This document shows, piece after piece, positions 1 to 12,316 of a DNA stretch of 64,000 nucleotides. The notes below the pieces were generated by a model. The model was given only the letters and a program-made list of their open reading frames with translations. It made no database searches and was not told the origin of the DNA. The DNA comes from Pagrus major. Taxonomy: Eukaryota; Chordata; Actinopteri; Spariformes; Sparidae. The stretch is taken from NCBI RefSeq assembly GCF_040436345.1, contig NC_133221.1, positions 22,764,665 to 22,828,664 on the forward strand. The letters are read 5' to 3'. Position numbers and translations under genes: made by a program. Numbering within the stretch: position 1 is the stretch's first letter; every line of letters starts with the position of its first letter.

Positions 1-793
1 GGATTCTTTTCAAACCTTGACTGCATGCCACTGAAAGCTGAAGTACCACTCGATGTCTACTGCTTACTGTGACTTAAACACAGTGTTGCAAAGTCCTTTC
101 AAAGTGCTACTTAGGAAATTATGTTGCTGTGATTGCCCACACCCACAGTAATCATTCATTTGCTTGAGGGTATGTTTCTCTAACTTAACTGAGTGCCTCG
201 GTCAGCCGCGCAAGTATTAAGGCATTACCACCCTTCTCGGTTTCCTAGCAAATAAACATTTGGCTGCCACTCCAGCTGACGAGGCTTCCATGTTTGTGTT
301 GGCATAGAAGGAAAGAATCTGAGGAGTGGCAAGGTAGAGAAGATAGATTGAGAAAAATGAGGTATGAATGAATAGAGGAGAGACCACAATTGGCGGTAAG
401 TAAGGAAAGAAAAAGAGAATGAGAGGAAATAAAAAGCTAGAGAAAGGGTTAAAAATAACAGTGACTGGATTTCATGGTACATTCTTGCTGTTGCAATTCA
501 AGCTGAGAAAACAGTACGAAGAGCCACGTTCAGCCTCTTTCTTTCCTCATGCTATGAGGGGATTACATTATTTTTTATAGTTTGTTCACATCAGCCAGAT
601 GAATGGCCTGAAAGCAACACAATGAAGGTGCAATTTTCACAGGGATTTTTCCACAAAGAAATTTGAAAGATAATCAAAAAATAATCCTTTTTTTCAAAGC
701 TTTCTTATTTATTCAGAAAAAAAAACATGCAGCCATTTGCTACATACACAAAGTGTAAGCAAAAGCATCAATTTCAATTCATTTTGTTTTAAT
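1..793. other. Non-coding, intronic side of the sema3g-like gene
   Basis: No exon could be supported here on either strand. Because the exon at 1490 needs an upstream partner, this stretch is probably the last intron of the sema3g-like gene. The short open frames are AT-rich and have no recognisable domain. Confidence 0.6.
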
Positions 794-1313
794 TTAAGGG
801 TCCCATATTATGCTCATTTTAGGTTCCTACTTTTATTTTGGGTGTCTACTAGAAAATGTTTACATGCTTCAGCGCTCAAAAAACACCTAATTTTTCTCAT
901 ACTGTCCACTGCTGCAGCACCGCTATTCACCCTCTGTCTGAACGCTCCGTTTTATTGCCCGTCTCCTTAAACAGGCAATAAAACAGATATATTCTTCCCC
1001 TGCTCTGATTGGTCAGCTCTTACAGGCCAGAGCAGGCACAGCCCACCTTGTTTCTTCATCAGCTCTGCTTGGGTTTTTTAAGCACGGCTGTGCTGAGCAT
1101 ATTCTTGAGATTAGTTTTAAATTAGTTGTGATATCACAACTATGCAGAAGTTCTGACAGCTTGTTTAAAGAGGCACAGTTTCTAAATTCCAGCGTTGTGC
1201 ATTTCTATGTGGGTTAGCATTTTGATACTTTCACAGTATTTGTTTAGCACCTAGAACTGCTCTATAATCAAAATGACATGGAGATTTCACTTTCATCATT
1301 ATTGGACATTTAA
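794..1313 (+). mobile_element. TTAA-flanked non-autonomous DNA element, copy 1
   Basis: The element starts at TTAA (794-797) followed by GGGTCCCATATTATGCTCAT. It ends at a degenerate inverted copy closing on TTAA at 1310-1313. Its interior, including the stretch around GCTCTGATTGGTCAGCTC near 1003, matches the reverse complement of 45231-45731, so the two are copies of one family in opposite orientation. TTAA target duplications are typical of the piggyBac and Kolobok superfamilies. No transposase is present. This copy is older and more eroded than the one at 45 kb. Confidence 0.7.
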
Positions 1314-1489
1314 AAAAAAATTAACTTGCAACAAAGCTAACAACTATGCTGCAATGTTTGACTGATTTAAGCAGCTTGAACATATAAAATAAAAATGTGA
1401 AGTGACTACATAATCACTTTAAAAGTACAGTTCAAGTGAATGTCAGTATATGAAAGTTAAGTGACATGTACTCCCTCTGCCTTACTCAG

Positions 1490-2002
1490 GTGAAGCTGGA
1501 CGATCGCGTGATGTCCACAGAGCAGGGTCTGCTGTTTCGTCGTCTCTTCCGCCAGGATGAAGGCGTGTACATCTGTCGCTCCCGAGAGCACGGCTTCACA
1601 CAGACCCTGGCCCGCCTCACCCTCGAAGTCCTCCAGGGGGAGACTGTGGACGAGCTCATGGCACGCGACAACGCCGGTCTCTCTGACTCCTTCAAAGACC
1701 GGTCCTCAGGAGGCTACAGGGCCTGGATGCCTTGCAGCGCTTACAGCAGGAGCGGCTCATCAAGCCAAATCGGCCAGTCACGCACATGGTTCAAGGATAT
1801 CATGCAGTTGATTGGGCCGTCGAACCTGCCACATGTGGAGGAGTACTGCGAGAGGATGTGGTGCAACGACAAGCTGAGGAGGAAACACAAGAGCATGGTG
1901 GAGAAATACCGCCAGGCGCAGGATAGTGCCAGGAAGGCTCGCAGCAAGAGCTCCGGCGAACGGAACCGGACGCCAAGGGATCTCAGCGCATGGGAAGAGT
2001 AA
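1490..2002 (+). CDS. sema3g: Class 3 semaphorin, last coding exon (SEMA3G-like)
   Basis: This is the terminal exon of a secreted class 3 semaphorin, a guidance ligand that signals through neuropilin/plexin receptors. A pyrimidine-rich acceptor ending CTTACTCAG precedes GTG at 1490, and the exon runs 170 codons to TAA. It begins in the second half of the Ig-like domain (VKLDD, then a GLLFRR strand and the disulphide cysteine in VYICRS, EHGFTQ). It then has the conserved TWFKDIMQLIGPSNLP block, the EEYCERMW motif carrying the cysteine used for dimerisation in this family, and a long basic tail ending ERNRTPRDL. The tail and the DIMQLIG..NLP..EYCERVWC-type block fit SEMA3G better than SEMA3A-F. 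All upstream exons are outside the window. The reading frame is intact. The paralogue assignment is inference from remembered family sequences; the class 3 semaphorin assignment is secure. Confidence 0.85.
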   Translation: MKLDDRVMSTEQGLLFRRLFRQDEGVYICRSREHGFTQTLARLTLEVLQGETVDELMARDNAGLSDSFKDRSSGGYRAWMPCSAYSRSGSSSQIGQSRTWFKDIMQLIGPSNLPHVEEYCERMWCNDKLRRKHKSMVEKYRQAQDSARKARSKSSGERNRTPRDLSAWEE

Positions 2003-2318
2003 TGAGGGAGAAAATAAAAGAAAGAAAGGGACAAAGATTCCACTACAGGACAAGATTGATTTAGCAGCAAAAAGGGTCAAAACCAGCATCAACTCCTGAT
2101 GGTTGAAACTTTGGCACTTGGCTTTGTAAGAATGAGGTAGCTCACAGCTGATCGTAACAGAGTGGATTTTTGTAAAATCAGTGTATCTTTAGGTCTGGTG
2201 TTAGGGGTTGGTTCTGGGTACGACCCAGAAAATACAGAAGTGTTGGGTTGTCTGGAAAGACGGCGCCAAAAGAGACTGCTACTGAACTGTACAGGCTGTT
2301 CCTGATGTAACGATGTTG

Positions 2319-2324
2319 AATAAA
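2319..2324 (+). terminator. Candidate poly(A) signal for sema3g
   Basis: An AATAAA hexamer lies about 320 bp after the sema3g stop codon. A second AATAAA occurs closer to the stop, near 2014. Either could end the transcript; RNA data would decide. Confidence 0.35.
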
Positions 2325-5300
2325 GAGGAGACCAGAGACAATCTTTCAGATACAATCACAGGATGCTATCCAAGAACTCATCCCTCTCTCACATTTAAGC
2401 TCTTGTATACTTTTACTGATACTGAAATGACAGACATCGCTTTCATTTCATCAAGTCATAAAATCTTCAAAACTTCACAACCTCAGATTTATGAAACATA
2501 TGCATGCTTTTGGACTGATTTTACAGACAGCCTCATGTACTCTTTGAACTGTTCATGCTGGCTTTCTTAGACTGGGGCTTCAAAAGAGAGGACCATCACT
2601 TCTACATACTCTATATCTTTGGACTACAAAATTAAAAAGTGCCACCCTGACACACAAAGACACATACACTTCCTTTCCTTTAGTTCTCACTACCCTTTCT
2701 ATCCAAGTCTGACACAGTCACATTTCACACAATGCAATCACTGGATTTATAACTTGGTATTTAATGGGCCATGTTTCTTGCCTTGCTCTGCATGTTTGTT
2801 TTTTTAATGAAATATTCATGTGTGACTTCTGCTCAAGACATAACTGACTTTGCAGTGTATTTATAAGAGTCACATATGGCTAATACACACAAGCTTAGAC
2901 ACTCACTGTATCTGATCAGTGTACATGCACACACACCACCATAAACTGAAATCCCACTCACCCATCACACTGAAAGCATAAGCTCAACTAGCTCAAACTG
3001 GAAGCTACCATGAGACGACTGTTGATGGTTCAACAGATTAAAGGCACATTGCTTTGTTTTTACTGCTGTGGGTTAAACGTTCCATTAAACACCAGCTCCA
3101 GATCAAAATTCCCCCCTCAGCGACCCTTAAAGGGATATTTCACAGAGGCTTATTTTCATGCTGTTGGGTACATACCGCAACACCTCTGGGAATGTACCTA
3201 ATGACTGAAGTCAAGCTCTGATATTTGCATCCTTGGGGATCGTTATGCATGTCAACCCAATGAAAACTAAGTCTGTGACATTAAAATGAATCCAGCATGT
3301 AGACCCACAAATGGGAATTATTTTCCAATTTTTTGGTTATTCATTTTTATTACATGAGTAATTGTTTCGTCTAAAACAAGTGTAAACCCACCGTGACATC
3401 ACCTATTGGTTTTTTTGGACCACCATTATGGAGCCTCAAGTTTGACATTATGGCCACTGCCATCTTGTTTCTTTTGGAGCCAGAAGTTCCCTAAAGCATA
3501 CTCTGCTTTATCGTTTATATTTAACTCTAAATGGGACCATCATTTACAAAATGAACATCATGCTGTATTGACGAAGACTTGAAACAAGCGATTGAGACCA
3601 TAAACTAAGTTGTACTAAATGTTTACTGCAGTAAGTGAGAAATAGGACCATTTTCTCATAGGCTCAGATACAATAAAACTTATTTTTGCAACCACTGAAG
3701 TTGGCACTAATAATTTTCAGATCCAGAAGCTCTGGCCATATTTAAAATCCTTGATGGTCCAAAAAATGTGAAACATCAGATTTTAACGCAGCCCAAGTTG
3801 AAACGTGCTTTCTTCTTTCTAAGCAACAGTTAAAAACAGCCAAAATGTAGAAATTACATAACCTGACCTCTCTGCAGTAACCTCACCTCACATTTTAATC
3901 ATCCACTAAACTCATGTTCCCACAGTTTCTCTGTCCCAAGTGATAATAGAGGGAACAATAGAAGGGGTCAGCTTCAATGGCCGAGTCCTCCTGTGCTTTC
4001 TGCTTTGTAAACACTGGTTTTAAGACGGTTCATGGTTTGAACACATTATTATTGTCTTCAGTTTTATTGTTAAAATATAACTTTTATGGTGAACAAAACC
4101 AAAAAAGGTTTTCCTTCAACAGGTAGCAGTTAGTGACCCAAATATGGGTTCGGACGTAATAACAAAGAGTGGAGGACAGGAGAGACAGAAGGCGGGCGAG
4201 GATTATGAGCTTCAGTTTCAGTGAGGGGCTGTTTGAGGAAGGGAATGAGATCTAAAAATAATCATTTATGAGAAAGGAAGATAATGTGAATATTGTAAAC
4301 TAACTTGTGTTTTGAAATGAATTTGAAGAGTTGCTTTCATCTGTATCACCTATGTAACAATTATATTACATTAATGGATGCCTTGGAGTTCTCTAGTAAC
4401 CTCCTCCAGCCCCATTCATGCAAATGATGGCTACATAGACCATATGCCGACGTAGACCTAATAAACATTGCAAAAAATGTGCCTAGAATGTGTCTGTAGT
4501 TACAAATTGTCAGATTAAATATTAGATTTTTATTGATTCTTGCTTCTTTGATCTCTAGTGTCCGTGTAAAAAGTCTTTGTGTGTAAGAAATCCAAGCTGA
4601 TAATATATATATGTTGGCAGTGAAGTGGTGAAATAATCAGTTTTGAATCATAAACCGTACAAAAGTTAACCATGCTTATTGGATTAATTTGATGACAACT
4701 ACACACATTTAGAAACACAATCTGTTGCTACCAAAGAATTAAGGACCACCAATATGGCTGCAAGAGTGTGAAATCCTTGCCATGTGTGTACATATGGACG
4801 GTGGTATATCAATTATGGGAGTCGTCTCATTGTTTAAAATTAGCCAGGAAGCACCAGTGAACTTGGTGACCTTTTTCTAACCTTTATGGCGTGTGAATGG
4901 CTTCTAACAGCAAAATTATCAAGCTGGAGGATGAATTAAGAAGAAGGCCAAGAGAGATTTTTAAAAAAAAACAAAGAAAAAAAACAAAGAAAAAGGTACT
5001 ATAAGCATCTTGTGGAGGCTGTATTTGAAATTCATAAAAATCCATATCATTAATAAAACTCATTTCACCACAGTAAATGAGTATGAAGTGAGTATTTCAA
5101 ATAAGGCACATTATACTTTGTACAGCACACTCTAGCTAAGTTTATTTTCTTAGTTTGAGGACTGTGAGACCAGCTATTAGACTCTACTTATGGTGTTTTG
5201 TCTAATAATATTGTTTCTGATGTGTATCTAAACTGACAGAAAATGAGAATGAAACTTGATTTATCTTGAACAAAAAAGTTCCTTGTTTGTAACCATTTTT

Positions 5301-8300
5301 GATTTCGGTCTTGTAATATTTTTTCGTGGACAGCTACACATGTACTTGGTCTGGTCTTTGGTTTATGAAGATGATAAAAAAAAAAAAATATTGTTAACAG
5401 AAAATTAGAAATGTGTTTAAGGTATAACGTTTGTGATTGATTGTAAAGTCTCAGTTTGTAAAATCGTGTAAAAAAAGAAAAGAAAAAAGAAAAAGCAATG
5501 TAAAAGTTTCATTTTTACAACAATGCCATAAGATAGAACCGCCAAAATAAATGCTGACACTTATTTTGCTGGACAGTGTTTTGAGACTTAAATGGAAACA
5601 AAAGTTATACTTTAGGATATTAGTCATTTTTTGCATATATGAATTTTTTTAGTCACTTACAAAATGTTTAAATGTGAGATATTGGTGCATGATCAGAAAA
5701 CACATCGGAAGCCTTCAAATGCATTTCAGTTGTTGTATAATGTGTTTGTGGCACAGCATCTTAAATTTATATTTTTTAACTTACTCTTAAGCCGTCCACT
5801 CTCTATAGCTAGTTTAATGCAGTTTGTCAATACTTTTTAAATTTCATCTAAAACATGTTGAATTTACAGCCTTATTGTTTAACTTCTGTATTTTAGAATA
5901 TTTATATAAGGACAAGGACTCAAACATTCATCAACATGATGATCAATGTATTGTGACAACTTTTGTAAAACTAATTTCACTACAGCCAAAATACACCAGG
6001 TGATTTGACTGATGAGTGGCTACTGCTGATTGGAGGCAAACTAATTGATAAATGCCTGTGCATGCTCTGATCACCACAGCTAACTCACTTTCAGCAAATC
6101 ACGGGATCAGTCAGTGAAGGATGACATGACATTAATGAAAAGCCAGCAGTCCAACAAGTATACAAGTATACAACAGCCATTCAACACCATCGAAGGCAAC
6201 AGACAACAAAACTCTTGTTGTAGAATTAAGGTTGAAAAGTGTATGGGTCCTTGGATTAAAAATGAACATTATCTGAACTATCCCTTTTTATTGTCCTGTA
6301 AAATTGTGCTGAAGTGAGGTCTCTGATGGACCTAAGTTAAATGCATATTTATGTTTTATTTAAATGTCTTTTTACCATGCATGCTATGTACTTGTGTGCT
6401 ATTTACCAACATTAAAAGTTGATTTTCTAACATAAAAGAAGGTGACCCCTGACTGGCTGTTTTAAAGAATTTAAAATGGCGCCACTGACATAAACAAAGA
6501 GTGTAGTTCCCTGAAATGAACTGCTTTTATAAACCATAGCTTTTACTGCACTGAAACCAAGACATGCTCTATTTAATACTAAATCAACAACATGCAGACT
6601 GAACACCTGCAACAAGGCTGTTTAGCATTGAATGTCAGGGTCAAATTAAGTGGCTCTACCTCCTATGTCTGCTTTCTTTCCTTCCATGTGTGAGGACCAA
6701 AATATGGTGCGCTACATGTCTAAAAAATGAAAGCACATTCCTTGGCTTTTAAGGGCTATTTTAATGTTAAAACTGGGTTAGGGTTTGAAAATGAGGGTCC
6801 CCATACTGTAGGTTAGAATATAAAGGTCCCCATACTGTATGTAAAATAACAAATATGTATCAGAGCAAAACTTCTGGTATTTGCACTGTCTTTATGTAAG
6901 CACTGAGGTGTCATTATAAGCAGGAGCACTTGTGGGTGCATGATTGCAGATTTACAGACCCAGTGTTGGCCCATTACCTTACCCTGGGTTACTGGGTCTG
7001 GCCATGCGTGTGATTGGAGGGTAATTGGGCTGTAACATCTGTGGAAAAGTGCACTAACAATGGCTGCTTGTAGCTTCAGCAAACAGACCAGCTCATAAAA
7101 CCCAACCTGCAACTAAAGCCACTAAACGACTTCGCACCCGGACAATTATTGCAACCACACAAACTCACACAAATGCAGGATGAATGTGTGCGCATTCTTT
7201 GCACACACAGATGTGAAGATGTGGATGCACAAAGACCCGCAAGCACACACATGTTTACACACACTGCCCTGTATAAAACTCCGAAATGCAAATTATGTCT
7301 CCACTGTATAAAAGGGAGTAAAGTGTCCCCAGTATTTATGTTGTCAGCAATTTGGTGGGTCAAACCTCAAAAAACAAATTTTAAGTCAAATGCTTATGTA
7401 CAGAAATTAGCCAGGTATACACAGAGGAACACACACTGAAAGCCATGGGAACAACTTATTGTAACTCATTCTAAAATGAGTATTTATGGATCATACTTTT
7501 TGAACTACTATCACCTTTCCCACTGCATTTTCACTTGTTAAAACAAAGTTCAGTTGAGAAGAGAAACATCTTCACTTTTAAATAAAGAAGATTAATGGAA
7601 GGTGCTGGTACACAGAAAACAAAAGCACATAAGTAAACTAGACAAATCACAGGGATCTAAACATGCTCCATGAGGCCAATAAAGCCATTGGCCTTTTCCC
7701 AAATTGAACAATTACGGGTATATTTAATGTTTATATGTTTAACATGAACTGCAAATCATAAAGCCAAGTGATACCAAGTATTTTAAAAGGACTGTTTCTC
7801 CTGATTGTGTAGCTTACAGCCAGTGGGGACAGATAGGTGTTTGGCTGATTAGACCTCTCCACTCACTTTTACTTACTTACTTTACTTTTCCCATTTGTAA
7901 AACTTTTTGGTTCTGCTTTAATTTAAAGCATTGTGTGCACATGTCAGTATTTTCAGCTATTACTGCTACTACAGTGTAAAAATCTGAGAGCTGCAAGTTA
8001 CATTTTTTTTTGGCAATCGTCCGAATAATGCAGTCTATCATGCATCATGTTTCGCTCACGTCAGACTATCCAGCTCAAACAGGTGCATCACACAGCAAAG
8101 AGTAACCCTGTTGCTGCAAATAAGGCAAGAAAACTATACTTGCAGAAAATTACTGATTGTGTAAATATGTGTCAGTGTCATCTGTTTATTTCTAACATGA
8201 CAACTGCACATTGTAGAGCTCTTAAATTTTTAAATGTTATACGAAGACTGGAGGAGGGCCCGCTCCACGAGACTGGATTTTCTATGCCCCTAAAGTGAAG

Positions 8301-9048
8301 TGAACTTGACTACACAAAGTAGCCTCCTGGATCTGCCACCTGCATCTATTCATTCACCTCAGCCACCTCAGTGAAGTGCACAGCAACCTGGCTTTAATGT
8401 TTGTCACACTTCATCAGGCAGCGCCAGGCCTCATTTAAAACAGGTGTCTGGGGACAGGCTGCACATATTTTCTCTTTGTCTTTCTCAGAATAGTTTGCAA
8501 TGTTGACATTTTTATGCATTCACCATTTTTTGGAATATTCCCAAATTATGAAAATTTTGGTTGAATAATTGATCCAGCTTTGATGTTCAAAAGGTTGATG
8601 TTCATGATTCAATCTCAGACTGTGTGTAATGCCCACATTACATAACATTCTCTCAAACTAATTTACAAAATATCTTCATTTCTATACATATTTATGGTTA
8701 CCACTGAATGAATCCTTCTATTTTTGGTGACCACAGCACCTATCAGCTATTTTAAGTGCAGATAATGCATCGAAAACTACTACACCTCATCAGAACATTT
8801 TAAATGCTGTGTCAAGACTCTTTTGATCAGTGAGGAGTAAAATGCACCTTAACAAGCGGTCTCCAGGTTGCAGGCACAAACTACACAGCTACCCCATAAT
8901 CCTCAACTCTGTAAAATGGTTTATATACATTCTCAAATGCATGTGTACAACCACAGACACAATTAAAAACCCACAAGCACACAAATACTTCTGACCAAGT
9001 TACACACTATCCAAGGAGAACACACCCTATGGTTCAGTTACTCCTGTT
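2325..9048. other. Long non-coding stretch downstream of sema3g
   Basis: AT-rich sequence, probably partly 3' untranslated region and otherwise intergenic. No exon with splice sites and a recognisable protein was found on either strand. TTAAAGGGATATTTCAC at 3127 resembles the start of a TTAA-type element, but no matching right end was found. The stretch at 6740-6830 has GGTCCCCATACTGTA-type short repeats common in fish DNA. Confidence 0.55.
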
Positions 9049-9242
9049 CCCTTACGAAAAAGAAGTTTATTCAAGTGTGCAATTAGTATACTTCTTTTAA
9101 ACTTAAAAATTAGAAAGTATGCTTTCAGTATACTTTTTATGTACTAATCAGAGATATACTTAACAAAATTATACTTAAGTATACTTGACTTATCTTATAT
9201 AAGTATACAGAAAAGTCTAAGTATATTTGGCCTATACTTACT

Positions 9243-9563
9243 TCCTCGGATATGCCTCTTTGTTCAGGTTGTCTCTGTGCAAAACATACCCGATCCGTGG
9301 TTGGGCTCCTGTTTGAGTAAATGTGCTTAACCCTCAGTCGCTGTATCAATGTTGCTGGTTGTTACGGAAGACGTTGTAAACAGGAAAAGGGTCTTCCTGC
9401 TTTTCCTGTGAATGTTAATCTCTAATAAACCTTTTTTAAATACACTTACTCGTCTTCGCTTCCTATTTGAGTAAACATGCATCACATAGAAGAACTATGG
9501 AACCCTTTTAAACGAAAAATGAAAAATGAAAAAATATGGGACTCAAACTCATATTCATTGAGG
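9243..9563 (+). repeat. Inverted repeat A, left arm
   Basis: This ~320-bp segment matches the reverse complement of 11790-12112 with scattered mismatches, for example TCCTCGGATATGCCTCTTTG at one end. It also contains the start of the tandem unit at 9428. Confidence 0.85.
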
Positions 9564-9759
9564 GAAAAGAAAGAACCATACCGTGGCAATTAGCCCACCA
9601 CACCAATGACGCCACACAGGTGTATGGCGGTACAGCCTATTTCACTCCTCACAGCATACACACAGCCACCTTTTGGACACAGAGGTGGCCAGATCAACTT
9701 GTGAATGCAGTGTCTATGCACCATGTCGGTACTGTGATGGTTTAATAACACAAATACAC
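9428..9759 (+). repeat. Tandem unit 1 (~330 bp)
   Basis: This unit is repeated directly at about 9760-10090. Shared landmarks include ACTCGTCTTCGCTTCC, CATGCATCACAT, CCTCACAGCATACACACAGC and CACCATGTCGGTACTGTGAT. The units differ by substitutions and small indels, so the duplication is not very recent. Confidence 0.85.
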
Positions 9760-10090
9760 ATAACCTTTATTAAATACACTCACTCGTCTTCGCTTCCCAT
9801 TTGAATAAACATGCATCACATGGAAGAACTATGGAACCCTTTTAAATGAAAAAAGAAGAAAAGATATTACAGGACTTAAACTCACACTAATTGAGGGGGG
9901 AAAAAATCTTTAGCGTGATATCCAATTCACTACGCCAAACAGATCATGCAGGTTATTAGCGGTATAGCCTATTTCACTCCTCACAGCATACACACAGCCA
10001 CCTCTTGGCTGCAGAAGTGGCCAGATCAACTTGTGACCGCAATGTCTATGCACCATGTCGGTACTGTGATGGTCTAATAACACAAATAAG
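9760..10090 (+). repeat. Tandem unit 2 (~330 bp)
   Basis: Second copy of the preceding unit, with the same order of landmarks. Together the two units separate inverted-repeat segments A and B on the left side of the integrase gene. Confidence 0.85.
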
Positions 10091-10210
10091 CAGCCGGTTG
10101 AAACATTTTCCCAAAAAATATAATCAATTTATGTTAGTGTCTGTAAGATCATGTTATAGGCCACTTTAAATCTGTAGGAATGACAACAGTAAAAACCAAA
10201 AAAATTAATG

Positions 10211-10408
10211 AAAGTCATAAACTAAGCAGCTAACCTTTCCTGTTCGGCTACCAGACCGTAGTTGGAGAGTGCAGGGGAGTATGTTTTCCTCCTGGGCTGA
10301 AGCCGGTGTTTCGGATTAACACGGGGCTATGTTAACTGGCGACCATGAGCCGAATGCGTCAGTGGTTGCCGTAGCCACAGCAGACGTTGAAAACAGGAAG
10401 AGAAGATG
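10211..10408 (+). repeat. Inverted repeat B, left arm
   Basis: About 200 bp matching the reverse complement of 12119-12316, for example CTACCAGACCGTAGTTGGAG. It ends at the proposed start codon of the integrase gene, so it probably holds the 5' untranslated or promoter region of that gene. Confidence 0.85.
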
Positions 10409-11742
10409 AGCCTCAACTTATGTGCTCAAGGGTAAGTATTGAATTGATCTACCATCATTTACAATAAGTACATTTGTTCTGTTGTATAAAGACTAAAATG
10501 TTGTAATGTTGGTCTTGTCCAGAGGATGCCTTTACTACATATGTAGGCGAAGACAGGACAAGACGGAGCACCTGGCCAAAGTGGTCACCTCAGCCACAGA
10601 GGCAGACCTGGTGTTTCAGGAGATGCACTGCAGTCCACTGGGCTCCCACTGTGGTGTCGAAAAAACACACCATGCCATTATCAGCCGTTATTACTGGCCT
10701 GGAATGGAGGCTGACATCCGTAAGTGGGTAAGTAAGTCGGCTCACCCAAATTTGCCTCGAGTTTTTGACATTAAGGCCTACTTAACAAAACAATCTTTCA
10801 AATTGAAGCAATAATACATTGGATTGAATTAAACAGTCAGTATCTTTTTGAAACCAAAGGCCTATGAGCCACATTTATTTGAATATTTTTTGGCTTCAGG
10901 TTGCCCAGTGTCCAGACTGCCAGGCCAAGCGGGCCAGTCTGAAGGAAAATATTCAGTACAAGCCAATAGAAGTGAGGTCACTTATGCAACTGCCTCTCAC
11001 ATGCAGCAAAATGTGCTTACCTACCAACTACTTCTTGTACAGATGTCTAATTATCCTATGCTGTTTTCAGGTTTCAGAGCCATTTGAACTTGTGTGGATG
11101 GATCTGATGAGGCTGACTGTCACAGAGGATGGTAATCAATACATTTGTGTAATGGTTGATTATTTCACAACCCTCTGAAGAGTAAGTCTGCAGTGGAGGC
11201 GACCAAGTGTATTCTTGATTTTGTATACAAATTTGGTGCACCTCAGACCAGGGCACAGAGTTCAAAACACAGGTAAAAATATGAGAAACATTTATATCTC
11301 ACTCAGGTATACAGCAAATGCTGAATTATTTACAAAATTGCATTTAAGGTGAATCTCAGACTGTGTGAATCCCTGGGGATTCAGCAGAGCTTCTGTGCCC
11401 CTTATCACCCGCAAACAAATGGATTGGTGGAGAAACTCAGTGGCACCATCCAGAGGTAGGATGCATATTGTGATACTGGCAGGTAATCATACACCCATGA
11501 CATGAATGGTATAGACTGAATTGGTGACATAAAATGGCTGCTGTTTTGTTGACTAATATGCACAATTGTCAGGTCCCTCAACAAGCTGGCCCATAAGCGG
11601 CCGAAAACATGGGACCGTTACCTACAGGCCACAATGTTTGGCCTGCGCTTGAAGAAACACCTGACGACCATGTACAGCCCGTACTTTTTAATGTTTGGCA
11701 GGGAGGCCAGGTATCCATCAGAGGTACCACAGGAGTATGGAG
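10406..11742 (+). pseudogene. Gypsy-type integrase of GIN/KRBA2-like family, six exons, disrupted
   Basis: The enzyme family performs DNA strand transfer during transposition. Exons inferred from GT-AG sites and phase are 10406-10431 (start MSLNLCAQ), 10523-10727, 10900-10971, 11071-11272, 11349-11455 and 11573-11742. In order they carry an HHCC zinc-binding module (HCSPLGSHCG... RYYWPGM... CPDCQ), then the DDE core. The first aspartate is in LVWMDLMR, the second in DQGTEFKTQ and the glutamate in PQTNGLVEK, and the final exon has the SPYFLMFGREARYP block. Phases agree between exons 1-4. Exon 4 is broken: a small deletion with frameshift follows the VDYFT block near 11165, and a second lies before DQGTEF near 11245. 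The copy is therefore inactive as written. Introns within an integrase argue for a DNA transposon or domesticated gene rather than an LTR retrotransposon. Confidence 0.8.
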
Positions 11743-11789
11743 GTAAGTGTGTAATAGTTTTATATATTTTTTTTATATTCCTTCTTTTC

Positions 11790-12112
11790 CCGCAATGAAT
11801 GTGAGTTCGAGTCCCGTATTATTTTTTCTTTTTTCATTTTTCGTTTAAAAGGGTTCCATAGTTCTTCTATGTGATGCATGTTTACTCAAATAGGAAGCGA
11901 AGACGAGTAAGTGTATTCAATAAAGGTTTATTAGAAATTAACATTCACAGGAAGAGCAACTCTCCCTTTTCCTGTTTACAACGTCTTCCGTAACAACCAG
12001 CAACGTTGATACAGCGACTGAGGGTTAGTCACGTTTACTCAAACAGGAGCCCAACCACGGATCGGGTATGTTTTGCACAGAGACAACCTGAACAAAGAGG
12101 CATATCCGAGGA
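11790..12112 (-). repeat. Inverted repeat A, right arm
   Basis: Reverse-complement partner of 9243-9563. Here it is directly followed by segment B, whereas on the left side A and B are separated by the tandem units and occur in the order that a simple inversion would not give. Confidence 0.85.
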
Positions 12113-12118
12113 CAGCTA

Positions 12119-12316
12119 CATCTTCTCTTCCCGTTTTCAACATCTGCTGTGGCTATGGCAACCACTGACGCATTCGGCTCATGGTCGCCAATTAACATAG
12201 CCCCGTGTTAATCCGAAACACCGGCTTCAGCCCAGGAGGAAAACGTACTCCCCTGCGCTCTCCAACTACGGTCTGGTAGCCGAACAGGAAAGGTTAGCTG
12301 CTTAGTTTATGACTTT
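12119..12316 (-). repeat. Inverted repeat B, right arm
   Basis: Reverse-complement partner of 10211-10408, ending in GGTTAGCTGCTTAGTTTATG. It adjoins segment A with only a few bases between. Confidence 0.85.

Noticed and set aside
3127..3160. TTAAAGGGATATTTCAC, similar to the start of the TTAA elements
   Set aside because: No matching inverted end followed by TTAA was found downstream, so an element cannot be delimited.
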